64,000 bases of DNA from Labilithrix luteola (GCF_001263205.1 NZ_CP012333.1:11761501-11825500), one strand, 5' to 3'; positions 25,787-34,619 are shown, counted from the first letter of the stretch. The notes: generated by a model not told the origin, from the sequence alone. A program made the numbers and translations.

Positions 25787-26759
25787 CGCGCGACTTCTTC
25801 GGCTTTCGTTTCGGACGGACTTCGAGCTCACGACTGCGAGCGAACGCGTCCTTCGTGAGAATCTCGATCTTCTCGCGCACGAAGCGGCATGCATCGTCGT
25901 CGTCGAGGGCCGCCGGCCACAGAAGCTCGAGCGACGCGCCACGAATGCCGAAGGGCAGCTTCGCGGTGGCGAGGTGTGGCTTCGTCTCGCGAACGTAAGA
26001 GGCCACGATGGTCGGCACCGTGGCGAGCAGCGGTGTGTCGTCGACCAGCGCTCCGACGTGGGAGAACGTCGACACCGAGCAGCGGACACGCCGTGACTTG
26101 TGGAACATGTCCTCCACCACGCCGCGCAGGTCGCCGTTGTACGAGACCACCACGTGCTCTTTCGCAAAGTACTCCGCCTCGCGAATCTCGGCGCCGATGC
26201 GGTTGTGCCTCGGGTCGAAGAGAAGAACGAAGCCGCCCCAGAAGAGATCTTTGCGTAGCGTGCCCGCGGGCATCTCGTCGGCGACGGTCACCGCCATGTC
26301 GACGGCGCGCGTCGCGATGGCCTCGCCGACGGAACGAAACTGCACCGGGATGGCGATCACCTTCATGCTCGGGGCTTCGTTCCCGAGGACGCGCACCAGC
26401 GCGGGGAGCAGCCAGCCTTCGGTCGCGTCCGACATGCCGAGGCGCAGCGTTCGATCGCTCGTCTTCGGATCGAACGCCGCCGGCTTCAACGCCGCTTCGG
26501 TCAGTGCGCGGAGGTGGGGCTTTACCGAAGTCAGCAGCTGCTCACCTCGTCGCGTGAGGGTCAGCCCGCGTCCCTGGCGAGCGAAGAGCGGCGCCCCCAT
26601 CGCCGTCTGCAAGCGCCTCAGCGCAGCGCTCACGCCCGGTTGCGTCAGATAGAGCTTCTGGGCCGCGGCGGTGACTCCGCCACTCTCCGCGACGACCGCG
26701 AACACGCGCAGGAGGTTGAGATCCAGGTCCCTTCCATAATTGTCAGTCATGTGTCCCAT
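25776..26759 (-). CDS. LysR-type transcriptional regulator
   Basis: A 327-residue LTTR (LDLNLLRVFAVVAESGGVTAAAQKLYLTQPGVSAALRRL), similar in pattern to NodD/PcpR-like members. The effector domain follows, and the tail is very basic (RPKRKPKKSRVRS). ATG 26759 or ATG 26750 may start it. It is divergent from the aldo/keto reductase at 26866 with about 105 bases between, so that gene is its likely target. Its 3' end overlaps a second AKR convergently. Confidence 0.92.
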   Translation of the reverse strand: MGHMTDNYGRDLDLNLLRVFAVVAESGGVTAAAQKLYLTQPGVSAALRRLQTAMGAPLFARQGRGLTLTRRGEQLLTSVKPHLRALTEAALKPAAFDPKTSDRTLRLGMSDATEGWLLPALVRVLGNEAPSMKVIAIPVQFRSVGEAIATRAVDMAVTVADEMPAGTLRKDLFWGGFVLLFDPRHNRIGAEIREAEYFAKEHVVVSYNGDLRGVVEDMFHKSRRVRCSVSTFSHVGALVDDTPLLATVPTIVASYVRETKPHLATAKLPFGIRGASLELLWPAALDDDDACRFVREKIEILTKDAFARSRELEVRPKRKPKKSRVRS

Positions 26760-26865
26760 TCATCCTATTCACTGGTCTCATTCCGTGGGCGGATTAGTTT
26801 CGTCTTCGTCAGCAACGACCGATGACTCACCCAGCGCAAGCGAGTTGCGCGTAACGGAGACGACC

Positions 26866-27882
26866 ATGAGCTCGAACGGCAAGAACCTCGGCACCATCAA
26901 GCTCGGCGCAGGCCCCGCAGTGTTTCCCCTCGCGCTCGGTTGCATGGGCATGACCGGTGGCATCTACGGTGCCATCGACGAGCGCGAAAGCATCAAGACG
27001 ATCCACACGGCGCTCGAGCGCGGCGTGACCCTGCTCGACACCGGCGACTTCTACAGCATGGGCGAAAACGAGCTGCTGATCGCACGCGCGCTGCGTGAAC
27101 GTCCCGACCTCCGCGAGAAGGCGCTTCTCTCGGTGAAGTTCGGTGCCATGCGCAGCCCCGACGGCGCATTCGTCGGCTTCGACGCGCGGCCCGCGGCGGT
27201 GAAGAACTTCGTGGCCTACAGCCTCGTGCGCCTCGGCGTCGATCACATCGACATCTATCGCCCCGCACGACTCGACGCGAGCGTGCCCATCGAGGACACC
27301 ATCGGCGCCATCGCCGATCTCGTGAAGGCCGGCTATGTCCGCTCGATCGGGCTCTCGGAGGTCGGCCCGGAGACGATCCGACGCGCCCAGGCCGTGCATC
27401 CCATCGCCGATCTGCAAATCGAGTATTCGCTCATGAGCCGCGGACCGGAGGAGAAGATCTTCCCCGTTCTCGCCGAGCTCGGCATCGGCGTCACCGCCTA
27501 CGGCGTGCTCTCACGCGGACTGCTCTCGGGCTCGAAGGTGCAGAGCAAGGGCGACTACCGCGCCGTCCTCCCGCGTTTCATGGGCGAGGCCGGCGAGCGA
27601 AACCGCCAGCTCGTCGCCGCTCTCGAGACGATCGCCGCCGAACGCGGGGCGACGACCGGGCAGCTCGCCATCGCGTGGGTGCTGGCCAAGGGCAAGGGCC
27701 GTGGCCTGGTTCCCACCATCGGCTCGCGCACGGTCGCCCAGCTCGAAGAGGCCCTCGGTGCCCTCGCCCTCGACCTGTCGGACGACGACGTCGCGCGCAT
27801 CGAACGCGCCGTGCCGGCCGAAGCCGTCGCCGGAACTCGCTACGGCGCCGAGCAGATGCACCACCTCGACAGCGAACGCTGA
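26866..27882 (+). CDS. Aldo/keto reductase (pyridoxal reductase-like group)
   Basis: A 338-residue AKR. LLDTGDFYSMGENE holds the Asp and Tyr, and SVKFGA the Lys. The position usually occupied by His reads YRPARLD, so the fourth tetrad residue is Ala; this variant is shared by a known subgroup of oxidoreductases. VPTIGSRTVAQLEEALGAL binds NADP. GGAG before ATG 26866 supports the start. It is divergent from the LysR gene, its probable regulator. Confidence 0.9.
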   Translation: MSSNGKNLGTIKLGAGPAVFPLALGCMGMTGGIYGAIDERESIKTIHTALERGVTLLDTGDFYSMGENELLIARALRERPDLREKALLSVKFGAMRSPDGAFVGFDARPAAVKNFVAYSLVRLGVDHIDIYRPARLDASVPIEDTIGAIADLVKAGYVRSIGLSEVGPETIRRAQAVHPIADLQIEYSLMSRGPEEKIFPVLAELGIGVTAYGVLSRGLLSGSKVQSKGDYRAVLPRFMGEAGERNRQLVAALETIAAERGATTGQLAIAWVLAKGKGRGLVPTIGSRTVAQLEEALGALALDLSDDDVARIERAVPAEAVAGTRYGAEQMHHLDSER

Positions 27883-27983
27883 CGTGCGGTCAGGTCGAGC
27901 GTCACTGGGCCGCGCTCCTCAGGCCGCTCGGTCGCTCGCCGAAACCCGACAAGAGAGCCGGCGAGAACGCCTAAGATAGAGGC

Positions 27984-28760
27984 ATGACGAGCCTCTCCGA
28001 GAGCGCGCGCGCAGCACTCCGGCGCGCGGCCGAAACGCCCCTCAGTTACGGGGTTCGCGTTTATCTCGCGCCGGGCGACAACGGAAGCTCGCGGGTCCTC
28101 GTCACGCTCGGCGAAGCCCACCTCAAGCTCGAGCACGCCTCGAAGCTCGGCCGCGACGTGCTCGAGCAGTTCGAGCTCCGAGGGGTGGAGACGTTCCAGA
28201 CGCGTCAGGTCTTCGCGGGGCGCCTCCTCGGCTTCTTGATCCACGCGCCGCGAGCCATCCTTCGTGCGCTGTCGTTCGGACTCGTCAAAGACAGCTCCAT
28301 CACCGACGCGAAGCAGCTCCCGTTCGGCTACACGGTCGAAGTCGAGCGCGCGAAGAGCATGCCCTTCGGCCTCCACGTGGGGTCGGCCTATCTAACGGCG
28401 TTCTTCGCGGTCGTGTGGACGAACTTCGTGCTCCTCGCTCTGCGTGAGCTACTGCCCAACGTGCCGCCGGCGCTCGATGCCATTCTCGGCGTCCTCGGCG
28501 TCGCGGGAGTTCTCTTCGAGCTCCATTTCGTCATGCTGGTGCCGGCCGTTCTCCTGCGACGATTCTCCTGGAGCTGGCTCCTCCACCCCGCCGTAGGCAT
28601 TCTCACCTTCCGGGACACCCTGATGGCCGAAGGCACGATTCGAATGCTCGCCGACCATCCCACCATTTCGTCCGCCATCGTCGTGATGGGCCGCGCGCAC
28701 CTCCCCGGCTTCGAACGCGAGCTCGTCGACAAGCACGGTTTCCGGCGCATCGACCTCTGA
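27984..28760 (+). CDS. Membrane protein with TraB/PrgY-like motifs
   Basis: A 258-residue protein. The N-terminal half has VTLGEAHLKLEHASKLGRDVLEQF and the C-terminal end has IVVMGRAHLPGFERELV; paired G-x-x-H motifs of this kind mark the TraB/GumN/Tiki fold. Two transmembrane helices lie between (about 130-155 and 165-192). TraB-like proteins inhibit peptide pheromones or cleave peptides in some systems. The match is by pattern only. It follows the AKR gene by about 100 bases. A plain membrane protein of unknown function is the alternative. Confidence 0.7.
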   Translation: MTSLSESARAALRRAAETPLSYGVRVYLAPGDNGSSRVLVTLGEAHLKLEHASKLGRDVLEQFELRGVETFQTRQVFAGRLLGFLIHAPRAILRALSFGLVKDSSITDAKQLPFGYTVEVERAKSMPFGLHVGSAYLTAFFAVVWTNFVLLALRELLPNVPPALDAILGVLGVAGVLFELHFVMLVPAVLLRRFSWSWLLHPAVGILTFRDTLMAEGTIRMLADHPTISSAIVVMGRAHLPGFERELVDKHGFRRIDL

Positions 28761-28782
28761 GGCGCGAAATACGCCGAAGTCG

Positions 28783-29610
28783 TCACGCCAGCTCTTCGGT
28801 CTTGAGGCTCGCTGCCGTTACTCGACGAATCGCGGCGACGGTTGCCGGATCTTCCGTCACCGGGGGCCACGATTGCTCTTCCTCTTCGACGAGCCATTTC
28901 GCTTGGCCCGGTTGGGACCAGCGCGGGCGATCGAGAATTCGTACGAGCCGCGCAGCGCACGTCTCGGGGGATTCCCAACTTCGTTTGACGAGTGAGAGAA
29001 GCCAGCCGAGCGGCCCTTTGCGTGCGCCGAGGTCGGTGCGCACGACACCGGGGTGAAGGACGACGACGTCGACGTCCGGATGGGCCGCCGCCACGTCGCG
29101 CATCGCGACCGCAAAACAGAGCTTCGTCGTGCAGTAGGTGCGAATGGCCGAGAAGTCGTCTCCCGTCGGCGTGCGTGTCGCATCGAAGCGGCCTTTGACC
29201 AGGAGCCCCGCGCTCACCACCATCACGCGGCGCAGGAGGCCCGCCTCGAGGAGCGGCGCTTGCATGGTGAGCCCGCCGAGGTGATTGACCACGAAGGCTC
29301 GCTCGAATCCATCCGGACCGAACTCGCGGCTCGAGGGCCAGAGCCCGGCGATGTGGACCAAGGTGGCCCCCGGGCGGACGAGCTTTGCGAGTCGCTCGCC
29401 GAGATCACGTGCGGAGGCCAGCGTTCCCAGGTCGCCGGGCACGGCAACGGCGTCCGTCCCGACGCGTGAACACTCGCCGGCAAGCGCTTCCAGGCGCGCC
29501 TCGTCACGTGCGGCGAGCAGCAGGCGCGTGCCATCGCGACGATTCGCCAGGGCGAGCGCGAGCGCATGACCAATTCCACGGGTGGCGCCGGTGAGAACGA
29601 GATCAGGCAT
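28783..29610 (-). CDS. Short-chain dehydrogenase/reductase
   Basis: A 275-residue SDR with TGATRGIG near residues 7-14, LAARDEARLE as the NADP-preferring strand, YCTTKL as the catalytic Tyr-Lys pair, and HPGVVRTDLG. The C-terminal region resembles retinol dehydrogenase-like SDRs. The usual NNAG is degenerate (HIAG). It is divergent from the TetR gene, a typical regulator-target pair, and is convergent with the TraB-like gene. Confidence 0.9.
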   Translation of the reverse strand: MPDLVLTGATRGIGHALALALANRRDGTRLLLAARDEARLEALAGECSRVGTDAVAVPGDLGTLASARDLGERLAKLVRPGATLVHIAGLWPSSREFGPDGFERAFVVNHLGGLTMQAPLLEAGLLRRVMVVSAGLLVKGRFDATRTPTGDDFSAIRTYCTTKLCFAVAMRDVAAAHPDVDVVVLHPGVVRTDLGARKGPLGWLLSLVKRSWESPETCAARLVRILDRPRWSQPGQAKWLVEEEEQSWPPVTEDPATVAAIRRVTAASLKTEELA

Positions 29611-29628
29611 GGCAAGAGGCTAGCTCCG

Positions 29629-29643
29629 CCAAATCTTAATTGG
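29629..29643. promoter_or_regulatory. Possible TetR operator between SDR and TetR genes
   Basis: CCAA (29629-29632), seven A/T-rich bases, TTGG (29640-29643) lie 19 bases upstream of the SDR start and 50 bases upstream of the TetR start. Position suits a TetR operator controlling both genes, but the arms are only four bases long. Confidence 0.3.
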
Positions 29644-29693
29644 AAAAATCCTCCAGTTGCTGGTCACGGGGCCGCGGCACTATCGTTTTTCGC

Positions 29694-30359
29694 GTGAAAT
29701 CGCCCCGCCGAGACGGACGCGAGCGCCGCGAAGCGCTGCTGGATGCGGCGTTGCGATGCTTCTCCGAGCGCGGCGTGCTCGGCACCGGCATCGAGGAGAT
29801 CCGCAAGGAAGCGGGGGCGAGCCCGTCGAGCGTATATCACCTGTTCGACGGACTTCCCGGGCTGACACTCGCCCTACTCGCGCGCACGTTCGACCGGCTG
29901 GCGGGCCACCTGGCGTCGCGCGTCGTTCCGGCGAAGAGCGCCGAGGAAGCGGTGACGGCCCTCGTCGATGCCCACATCGAGTGGGTGCTCACCCATCGCG
30001 ACGAAGCGCGATTCATGTATCAGGCGTTCGCGCTGGAGTTCACGCCGGAGCCAACGCTCGAGCTGCAGGCCCAGAAAGCCCAGAGCCTCGCGCCGATCAC
30101 GACGGCGGTCGGTCGCTTCATCGCCGAAGGCGCTCTGCCGGCGTGGTCGCCGCTCCTCTTCGACGTCGTGCTCCTCGGTCCGAGTCACGAAGCGTGCCGG
30201 CGATGGCTCGCGGGGGCGGAGCTCGATCCGACCTTCATGCGCGCAACGTTCCCCAAGCTCGCGTGGCAGAGCGTCTCGCATCTCGGCGGCGCCGCGAAGG
30301 CCAAGACGAGCCGCACGAAGACGACGTCGAAGAAGACCGCTTCCAAGCGTCGCGGCTGA
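29694..30359 (+). CDS. TetR family regulator with lysine-rich tail
   Basis: A 221-residue TetR protein (RREALLDAALRCFSERGVLGTGIEEIRKEAGASPSSVYHLF). Residues 50-195 are the ligand and dimer domain. The last 25 residues are an unusual AKAKTSRTKTTSKKTASKRRG-like Lys/Thr/Ser tail, similar in composition to histone H1 and AlgP repeats, which could add nonspecific DNA binding. GTG 29694 is the best start. It is divergent from the SDR gene it probably controls. Confidence 0.9.
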   Translation: MKSPRRDGRERREALLDAALRCFSERGVLGTGIEEIRKEAGASPSSVYHLFDGLPGLTLALLARTFDRLAGHLASRVVPAKSAEEAVTALVDAHIEWVLTHRDEARFMYQAFALEFTPEPTLELQAQKAQSLAPITTAVGRFIAEGALPAWSPLLFDVVLLGPSHEACRRWLAGAELDPTFMRATFPKLAWQSVSHLGGAAKAKTSRTKTTSKKTASKRRG

Positions 30360-30518
30360 TTCGCGCGAGAGCGCGCCTGTCGCGTGGCGGGGTGGACAGC
30401 CCTCTGCGCACACGCGCGCCGTGCAAACGACGACGAGAAGAGAGGACGCTTCCGCTCCCGTGTTGCTCGCGCGAGCCTCGCAGGTCTGCGGAAACCTCGA
30501 TGCACTTTCCCACCGCGA

Positions 30519-30660
30519 ATCCACAGATCGATCTGTGGATAAATATTTCGATGATCAGATCGAAACGCGTTGCAAACGAGATCTGTGGTTTATATAAATG
30601 ACACCACTGATCGCAATTCCAGCTCACCACGTGTTCATGAGATCTGATCTCGAGATCTGG
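30519..30660. promoter_or_regulatory. Palindrome and repeated GATCTG sites upstream of 30691
   Basis: A perfect 22-base palindrome at 30519-30540 is centred on GATC; its right half is GATCTGTGGAT. A second GATCTGTGG starts at 30580, exactly 50 bases after the first at 30530, and GATCTG recurs at 30641 and 30654. The stretch 30535-30600 is much more A/T-rich than its surroundings. TGTGGATAA at 30534-30542 also matches a consensus DnaA box. It reads as the control region of the 30691 operon. The stretch 30360-30518 holds nothing I recognise. Confidence 0.5.
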
Positions 30661-30690
30661 CTCCGAACCTTGGAATCCTGATATTCGCCA

Positions 30691-31116
30691 ATGACTTCGA
30701 TCACTTCGAAAGACTCAGCCGAGACAGCGAAGGCAGCAAACGCAGCGAACTCCGCGCAGCTGGCCCACCTGGCAGTGATCGAGGAGTTCAAGCGGAGTGA
30801 CTCGCTGCCCATGGTCGCCGCGGCCCTCTACATCTTGGGCAGCCTCGCGCAGGATCCGGAAAAACGGCACCGGATCGCGACGCCCTGGGCTTGGGAGCTT
30901 CGTCAGAAGGCTCGTGGTCTGCGAAACGGCGGGTATGGACCGGCGGCGAGGCAGGCCTCCGTGGTCGCCCGCATGGTCAGCGCCGTTGCACTCGGTGAGA
31001 TATCGTCGGACGAGCTCTTCCGAGCCGGGTCCGACATCGATGTTTCGACCTCTGCCTTCAATACGGCATTGCAAGTACTCGAATCCGTGATGAATCAAGG
31101 ATTGGACGTCGCATGA
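30691..31116 (+). CDS. Hypothetical protein, helical, coupled to a methyltransferase
   Basis: A 141-residue protein, largely helical, with an Ala/Asn/Ser-rich N-terminus (SAETAKAANAANSAQLAHL) and no signal peptide, cysteine or known motif. Its stop overlaps the methyltransferase start (ATGA, 31113-31116), which argues that it is real and functionally linked. The ribosome site is weak. It lies behind an unusual A/T-rich control region with a perfect palindrome. Confidence 0.7.
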   Translation: MTSITSKDSAETAKAANAANSAQLAHLAVIEEFKRSDSLPMVAAALYILGSLAQDPEKRHRIATPWAWELRQKARGLRNGGYGPAARQASVVARMVSAVALGEISSDELFRAGSDIDVSTSAFNTALQVLESVMNQGLDVA

Positions 31117-31727
31117 CCGATTCATTGGGAGAACGGCGACACGCCCCGGCCACACTTCGCAATCGCGAGCCGATTCTCGAAGTCCTATCCCGCGTCTTCG
31201 CGACTCCTGGAACGATTCTGGAGATCGCCAGCGGAAGCGGCGAGCACGCCGCCTTCTTCGGCGAGCGGCTGCCTCACCTCGTCTGGCAGCCGTCCGACCT
31301 CGACGCCACGGCGCTGGCCAGCATCGACGCGTGGGTCTCGCTCGCCGGCATGTCGAACGTGCGTCCGGCCATCCAGCTCGACGCGACGATGAGCGCTTGG
31401 CCGGTCGGGCCCATCGACGGCATCGTGTGCATCAACATGATCCACATCGCGCCGATCGAGGCATGCGAGGGACTCCTGCGCGGGGCGAGCGAGCGTCTCG
31501 CGCCTGGTCGCGCGCTCGTCCTCTATGGGCCCTTCCGCGAAGGCGGCGTCCACACCGCGCCGAGCAACGCGAGCTTCGACGAGGGCTTGCGTGCGCGTAA
31601 TCCGGCCTGGGGCGTCCGCAACCTCGACGACGTCGTCGCGAGCGCGGCTGCCCACGGGTTCGTCCACGAGGAGACCGTCCGCATGCCGGCCAACAATCTC
31701 ACCGTCGTCTTCCGGCGAACCGCCTGA
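31113..31727 (+). CDS. DUF938 family SAM-dependent methyltransferase-like protein
   Basis: A 204-residue class I methyltransferase fold. NREPILEVLSRVF and ILEIASGSGEHAAFFGERLPHLVWQPSDLD are diagnostic of DUF938; INMIHIAPIEACEGLLRGA and LYGPFREGG follow. The family is widespread and uncharacterised. Translation is coupled to the upstream hypothetical gene. A strong hairpin (31741-31771) lies just after the stop. Confidence 0.92.
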   Translation: MTDSLGERRHAPATLRNREPILEVLSRVFATPGTILEIASGSGEHAAFFGERLPHLVWQPSDLDATALASIDAWVSLAGMSNVRPAIQLDATMSAWPVGPIDGIVCINMIHIAPIEACEGLLRGASERLAPGRALVLYGPFREGGVHTAPSNASFDEGLRARNPAWGVRNLDDVVASAAAHGFVHEETVRMPANNLTVVFRRTA

Positions 31728-31740
31728 TCCCAAATGAACG

Positions 31741-31771
31741 AAGCCCGGCGAACCGCGAGGTTGCCGGGCTT
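31741..31771. terminator. Bidirectional hairpin terminator
   Basis: AAGCCCGGC (31741-31749) pairs with GCCGGGCTT (31763-31771); inside, AACC pairs with GGTT around a GCGA tetraloop. It is followed by TTTCGT on + and preceded by T-rich complement on -. It sits between two convergent gene ends, so it can serve both. Confidence 0.8.
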
Positions 31772-31793
31772 TCGTGCGTCGGCGAGGGCCGAC

Positions 31794-32321
31794 TCAGGGG
31801 TGGCCGGGCCCCCTTCCGGGACCACGCGGCGGCGCGCAGACGAGGCGCTTCTCGCCACTGTCGGACGGAGGCACGATGCAGTTGCCCGAACGCGTGCCGC
31901 CGTCGAACGCGACGTCGCAGCTCGCGCCTTCGGTCTTGCCATCGCAGGCGGCGAATGCCTCGGCAGGAGGCGGCCCATGCGGGCGACCGTGCGGTCCGCC
32001 GGGTCCGCCTTCGGGCGCGCAGAAGGAACGCTTGTCCTCGGCATCGGGCGGCGGCGCCGCGCACTTGCCGTTGATTTGCTTGTCGTCGAACGAGACCGTG
32101 CAGGCATCGCCCGTCGCCTTGCTGGTGCATGCATCGAAGGCGGCGGGCGGCGGGCCATGATGGCGGCCGTCGTGCGGGTGACCGCCCGAACCGCCGTCCG
32201 ATGTGCTGAGTCCTTGCTGACCTTGTGCGGTCGACGACTCCTGGGCGCTCTGCGCGCACGCGGCGACAACCAGCGAAAGCGAAAGAGCGGAAGCGAATCC
32301 TGCGAAGCGTAGGCTTTCCAT
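31794..32321 (-). CDS. Lipoprotein with two cysteine-rich repeats
   Basis: A 175-residue lipoprotein. The signal ends LSLVVAAC, a good lipobox. After a Ser/Gly/His linker come two copies of a unit of about 40 residues: FDACTSKATGDACTVSFDD...GKCAAPP...KRSFCAP, then FAACDGKTEGASCDVAFDG...GNCIVPP...KRLVCAP. Each has four cysteines and they are separated by Gly/His/Pro-rich spacers (GGPHGRPHGPPP). The paired cysteines suggest disulfides; the His-rich linkers could bind metal. GGAGG eight bases before ATG 32321. It lies downstream of the two-component genes on the same strand and may be their output (inference). Confidence 0.85.
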   Translation of the reverse strand: MESLRFAGFASALSLSLVVAACAQSAQESSTAQGQQGLSTSDGGSGGHPHDGRHHGPPPAAFDACTSKATGDACTVSFDDKQINGKCAAPPPDAEDKRSFCAPEGGPGGPHGRPHGPPPAEAFAACDGKTEGASCDVAFDGGTRSGNCIVPPSDSGEKRLVCAPPRGPGRGPGHP

Positions 32322-32413
32322 CCTCGGAACCTCCGCCTTCGACCATGCGGTCAGGACATTGCGTCGGCCTTGTTCGCGCGTTTGGAATTGTTGAGCCCGC
32401 CTGCTCGGCGTGG

Positions 32414-33745
32414 TCACGTTGCGGCGGAGGGCAGATGCACGCGGGCGATCGTGCCGGCACCGAGCTTGCTCTCGAAGGCGATGGTGCCGCCGTGAGCCTC
32501 GACGACCCGTCGTGAGAGTGCCAGACCGAGCCCCAATCCGCCGGTGGAGCGCGTGCGGCTCCGATCGGCCCGGAAGAACGGCTCGAAGACGCGTTTCACG
32601 TCTTCCTCGGCCACGCCCACTCCGCGATCCTGGACTTCGATGGTCACACCATCCGACTCGCGCCGCACGACAATCGCGATCGGCTGGCTCGCGTCTTCGG
32701 TGTACTTGTGAGCGTTGTCGAGCAGGTTGTCGACCACGCGGCGAAGCAAGATGGCGTCGCCGAGAACGGGCGGTAGGTCGGCCTCGATTTGCACGCGAAG
32801 CGTCCGATTGGGATGAGCTCCGCGAAACTTCGTCATCGCCTTTTCGATGAGCTCGCCGAGCTCGAGATGCTCGCGTCGGATCGGTAAGCTGGTCCTCGAC
32901 GAAGGACCATCGTCGAGCGCGAGGCGTGCGGCGGCGAGAACGTCGTCGACGAGGCGCTCGAGCTCCCCTAGATCCTCGGCGATGTCGCCGAGCGACTCCA
33001 CGGCGTCACGGGGATCGGCTTCGTTGGCGAGGTCGAGGGCCACGCGGATACGCGCGAGCGGCGTTCGCAACTCGTGCGAGACGTTCGCGAGCAGCTCCTT
33101 CTCCGCGAGCAGGAGCGCGGCGATGCGGTCGGCCATGTCGTCGAAGGTTCTGGCCATCTCCCCGAGCTCGTCGCTTCGCTTCATGTGCGCGCGGGCGTCG
33201 AGCTTTCCGGCGCCGAAGTCCCTCGCCACTTGTGTGAGGCGCGCCAGCGGCTTCGTGAGCGCACGCGACGTGAGGATCGAGGCCACGCCGACGACGAGCA
33301 AGATGAGTGCGATAGGAACGACGAACCCCGGTCCTGCGCGAGGCCGTGGTCCGCGAAGGGGCACCACGTAGTCGACGGTGCCGCCTCGTCCGTCCGCGAA
33401 CGTGACGGGGAGCGAGCCCCGAACGATGACCTTTCCGGACGGCAGCTCCTCGGGGCGCGTCTGGCCGAGAACCTCGCCGGTGTCGTCACGAACGGTGACG
33501 GCCCAGTGGAAGATGCTTCGAACGCGATCGAGCTCCTGCGCGAGCAACGGAGGGTCTTCGGCAACGCGCGCCAGGGTGTCGGCCACGTAGTGGACGTCGG
33601 GCCCGATCGGCGGCGGAATGCGCGGCGCCCCTGCGCGCCGGTTCATCTCCAAGCCGATGGCGACGACTAGGAACTGGACGAGTCCGATCAGGTAGATGCG
33701 GAGCGCGAGCCGAGAGCCTCGTTCGAAGAGCTTCGGACGCCGCAC
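32414..33745 (-). CDS. Two-component sensor histidine kinase (HAMP, HisKA, HATPase)
   Basis: A 443-residue membrane kinase. Transmembrane helices at about 14-33 and 139-160 enclose a periplasmic sensor of about 105 residues. HAMP follows (RALTKPLARLTQVARDFGAGKL). The phospho-acceptor is H224 in NVSHELRTPL, and the ATPase boxes are DNAHKYT, DRGVGV and GGLGLGLAL. GTG 33745 begins one base after the regulator's stop. The layout resembles CpxA/RstB-type envelope sensors. The Cys-rich lipoprotein lies downstream. Confidence 0.95.
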   Translation of the reverse strand: MRRPKLFERGSRLALRIYLIGLVQFLVVAIGLEMNRRAGAPRIPPPIGPDVHYVADTLARVAEDPPLLAQELDRVRSIFHWAVTVRDDTGEVLGQTRPEELPSGKVIVRGSLPVTFADGRGGTVDYVVPLRGPRPRAGPGFVVPIALILLVVGVASILTSRALTKPLARLTQVARDFGAGKLDARAHMKRSDELGEMARTFDDMADRIAALLLAEKELLANVSHELRTPLARIRVALDLANEADPRDAVESLGDIAEDLGELERLVDDVLAAARLALDDGPSSRTSLPIRREHLELGELIEKAMTKFRGAHPNRTLRVQIEADLPPVLGDAILLRRVVDNLLDNAHKYTEDASQPIAIVVRRESDGVTIEVQDRGVGVAEEDVKRVFEPFFRADRSRTRSTGGLGLGLALSRRVVEAHGGTIAFESKLGAGTIARVHLPSAAT

Positions 33746-33746
33746 G

Positions 33747-34475
33747 TCAGCTCCGTTCGAGCGCCAGCATGTACCCCACCCCGCGCACGGTCTTGATCAG
33801 CTCCGGGGCTTTGGGGTCGTCGCCCAACTTGGCGCGCAAGTGCGAGACGTGCACGTCCACCGAACGATCGAAGGCCTCCTCGGCGCTACCGCGAACGAGG
33901 TCGACGAGCTGCTCGCGGCTGAGCACACGCCCCGCCCGCTCGGCCAGGATTTTGAGCAGACGGAACTCGTAGGTCGTCAGGGCGAGCGCTTCGCCGTCGA
34001 GCGTTGCCTTCATCGCCTCCGTATCGACGGTGATGCGCCCCACCCGCAGCTCCTTCCTCGGACCGATCGTGCCGCGCGCACGACGCGCGTGAGCCCGAAT
34101 GCGCGCCAGGAGCTCGCGCGAGGAGAACGGCTTCGCGATGTAGTCGTCCGCGCCGCCTTCGAGGCCGAGGACGCGATCGGCCTCTTCACCGCGCGCCGTC
34201 ACCATGATGATGGGCGTGTCGACGCGGGTACGAAGCTCGCGACAGACCTCGAGGCCGCTCATGCCCGGAAGCATCAGGTCGAGGAGAATGACGTCGGGGC
34301 GTGAACGCATCACACTCGCGATCGCCGAAGGACCGTCGGCCACGACTGTAACGACCAGCTCGTGCGACTCGAGGTAACGGGCCGTCAGGCGCGCCAGCTT
34401 GTCGTCGTCTTCGACGAGCACCACGGAAATTTGGTCTGCGGTTGCGCTCACGGCTCCCCGAATTGCTGCCTGCAT
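33747..34475 (-). CDS. OmpR/PhoB-family response regulator
   Basis: A 242-residue regulator. The receiver has VEDDD, phospho-acceptor D66 in LLDLMLPG, MVTARGEE and the Lys of YIAKPF. The winged helix has LTTYEFRLLKILAERAGRVLSREQL, DVHVSHLRAKLGD and TVRGVGYML. ATG 34475 is used; GTG 34451 is an alternative. It is co-transcribed with the kinase, one base apart. It probably answers an envelope signal and controls envelope genes. Confidence 0.95.
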   Translation of the reverse strand: MQAAIRGAVSATADQISVVLVEDDDKLARLTARYLESHELVVTVVADGPSAIASVMRSRPDVILLDLMLPGMSGLEVCRELRTRVDTPIIMVTARGEEADRVLGLEGGADDYIAKPFSSRELLARIRAHARRARGTIGPRKELRVGRITVDTEAMKATLDGEALALTTYEFRLLKILAERAGRVLSREQLVDLVRGSAEEAFDRSVDVHVSHLRAKLGDDPKAPELIKTVRGVGYMLALERS

Positions 34476-34619
34476 CAATCTTTGGATGCAAGGGGAACAT
34501 GAACCGCGTGCACACGGTTCATTAGCAATTGTTAAGGCGCAAACGTGCCGCGCGCAGCGGATTTTCACGAGCTCGTCCGATCTCCATCTGTCGAGATCGG
34601 AGGCCCGAGGCCGGCCACT

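Noticed and set aside
30517..30542. Consensus DnaA box in an A/T-rich patch as a replication origin
   Set aside because: Only one clear box, no cluster, and no dnaA, dnaN, gidA or parAB near. The palindrome explains it better as an operator.
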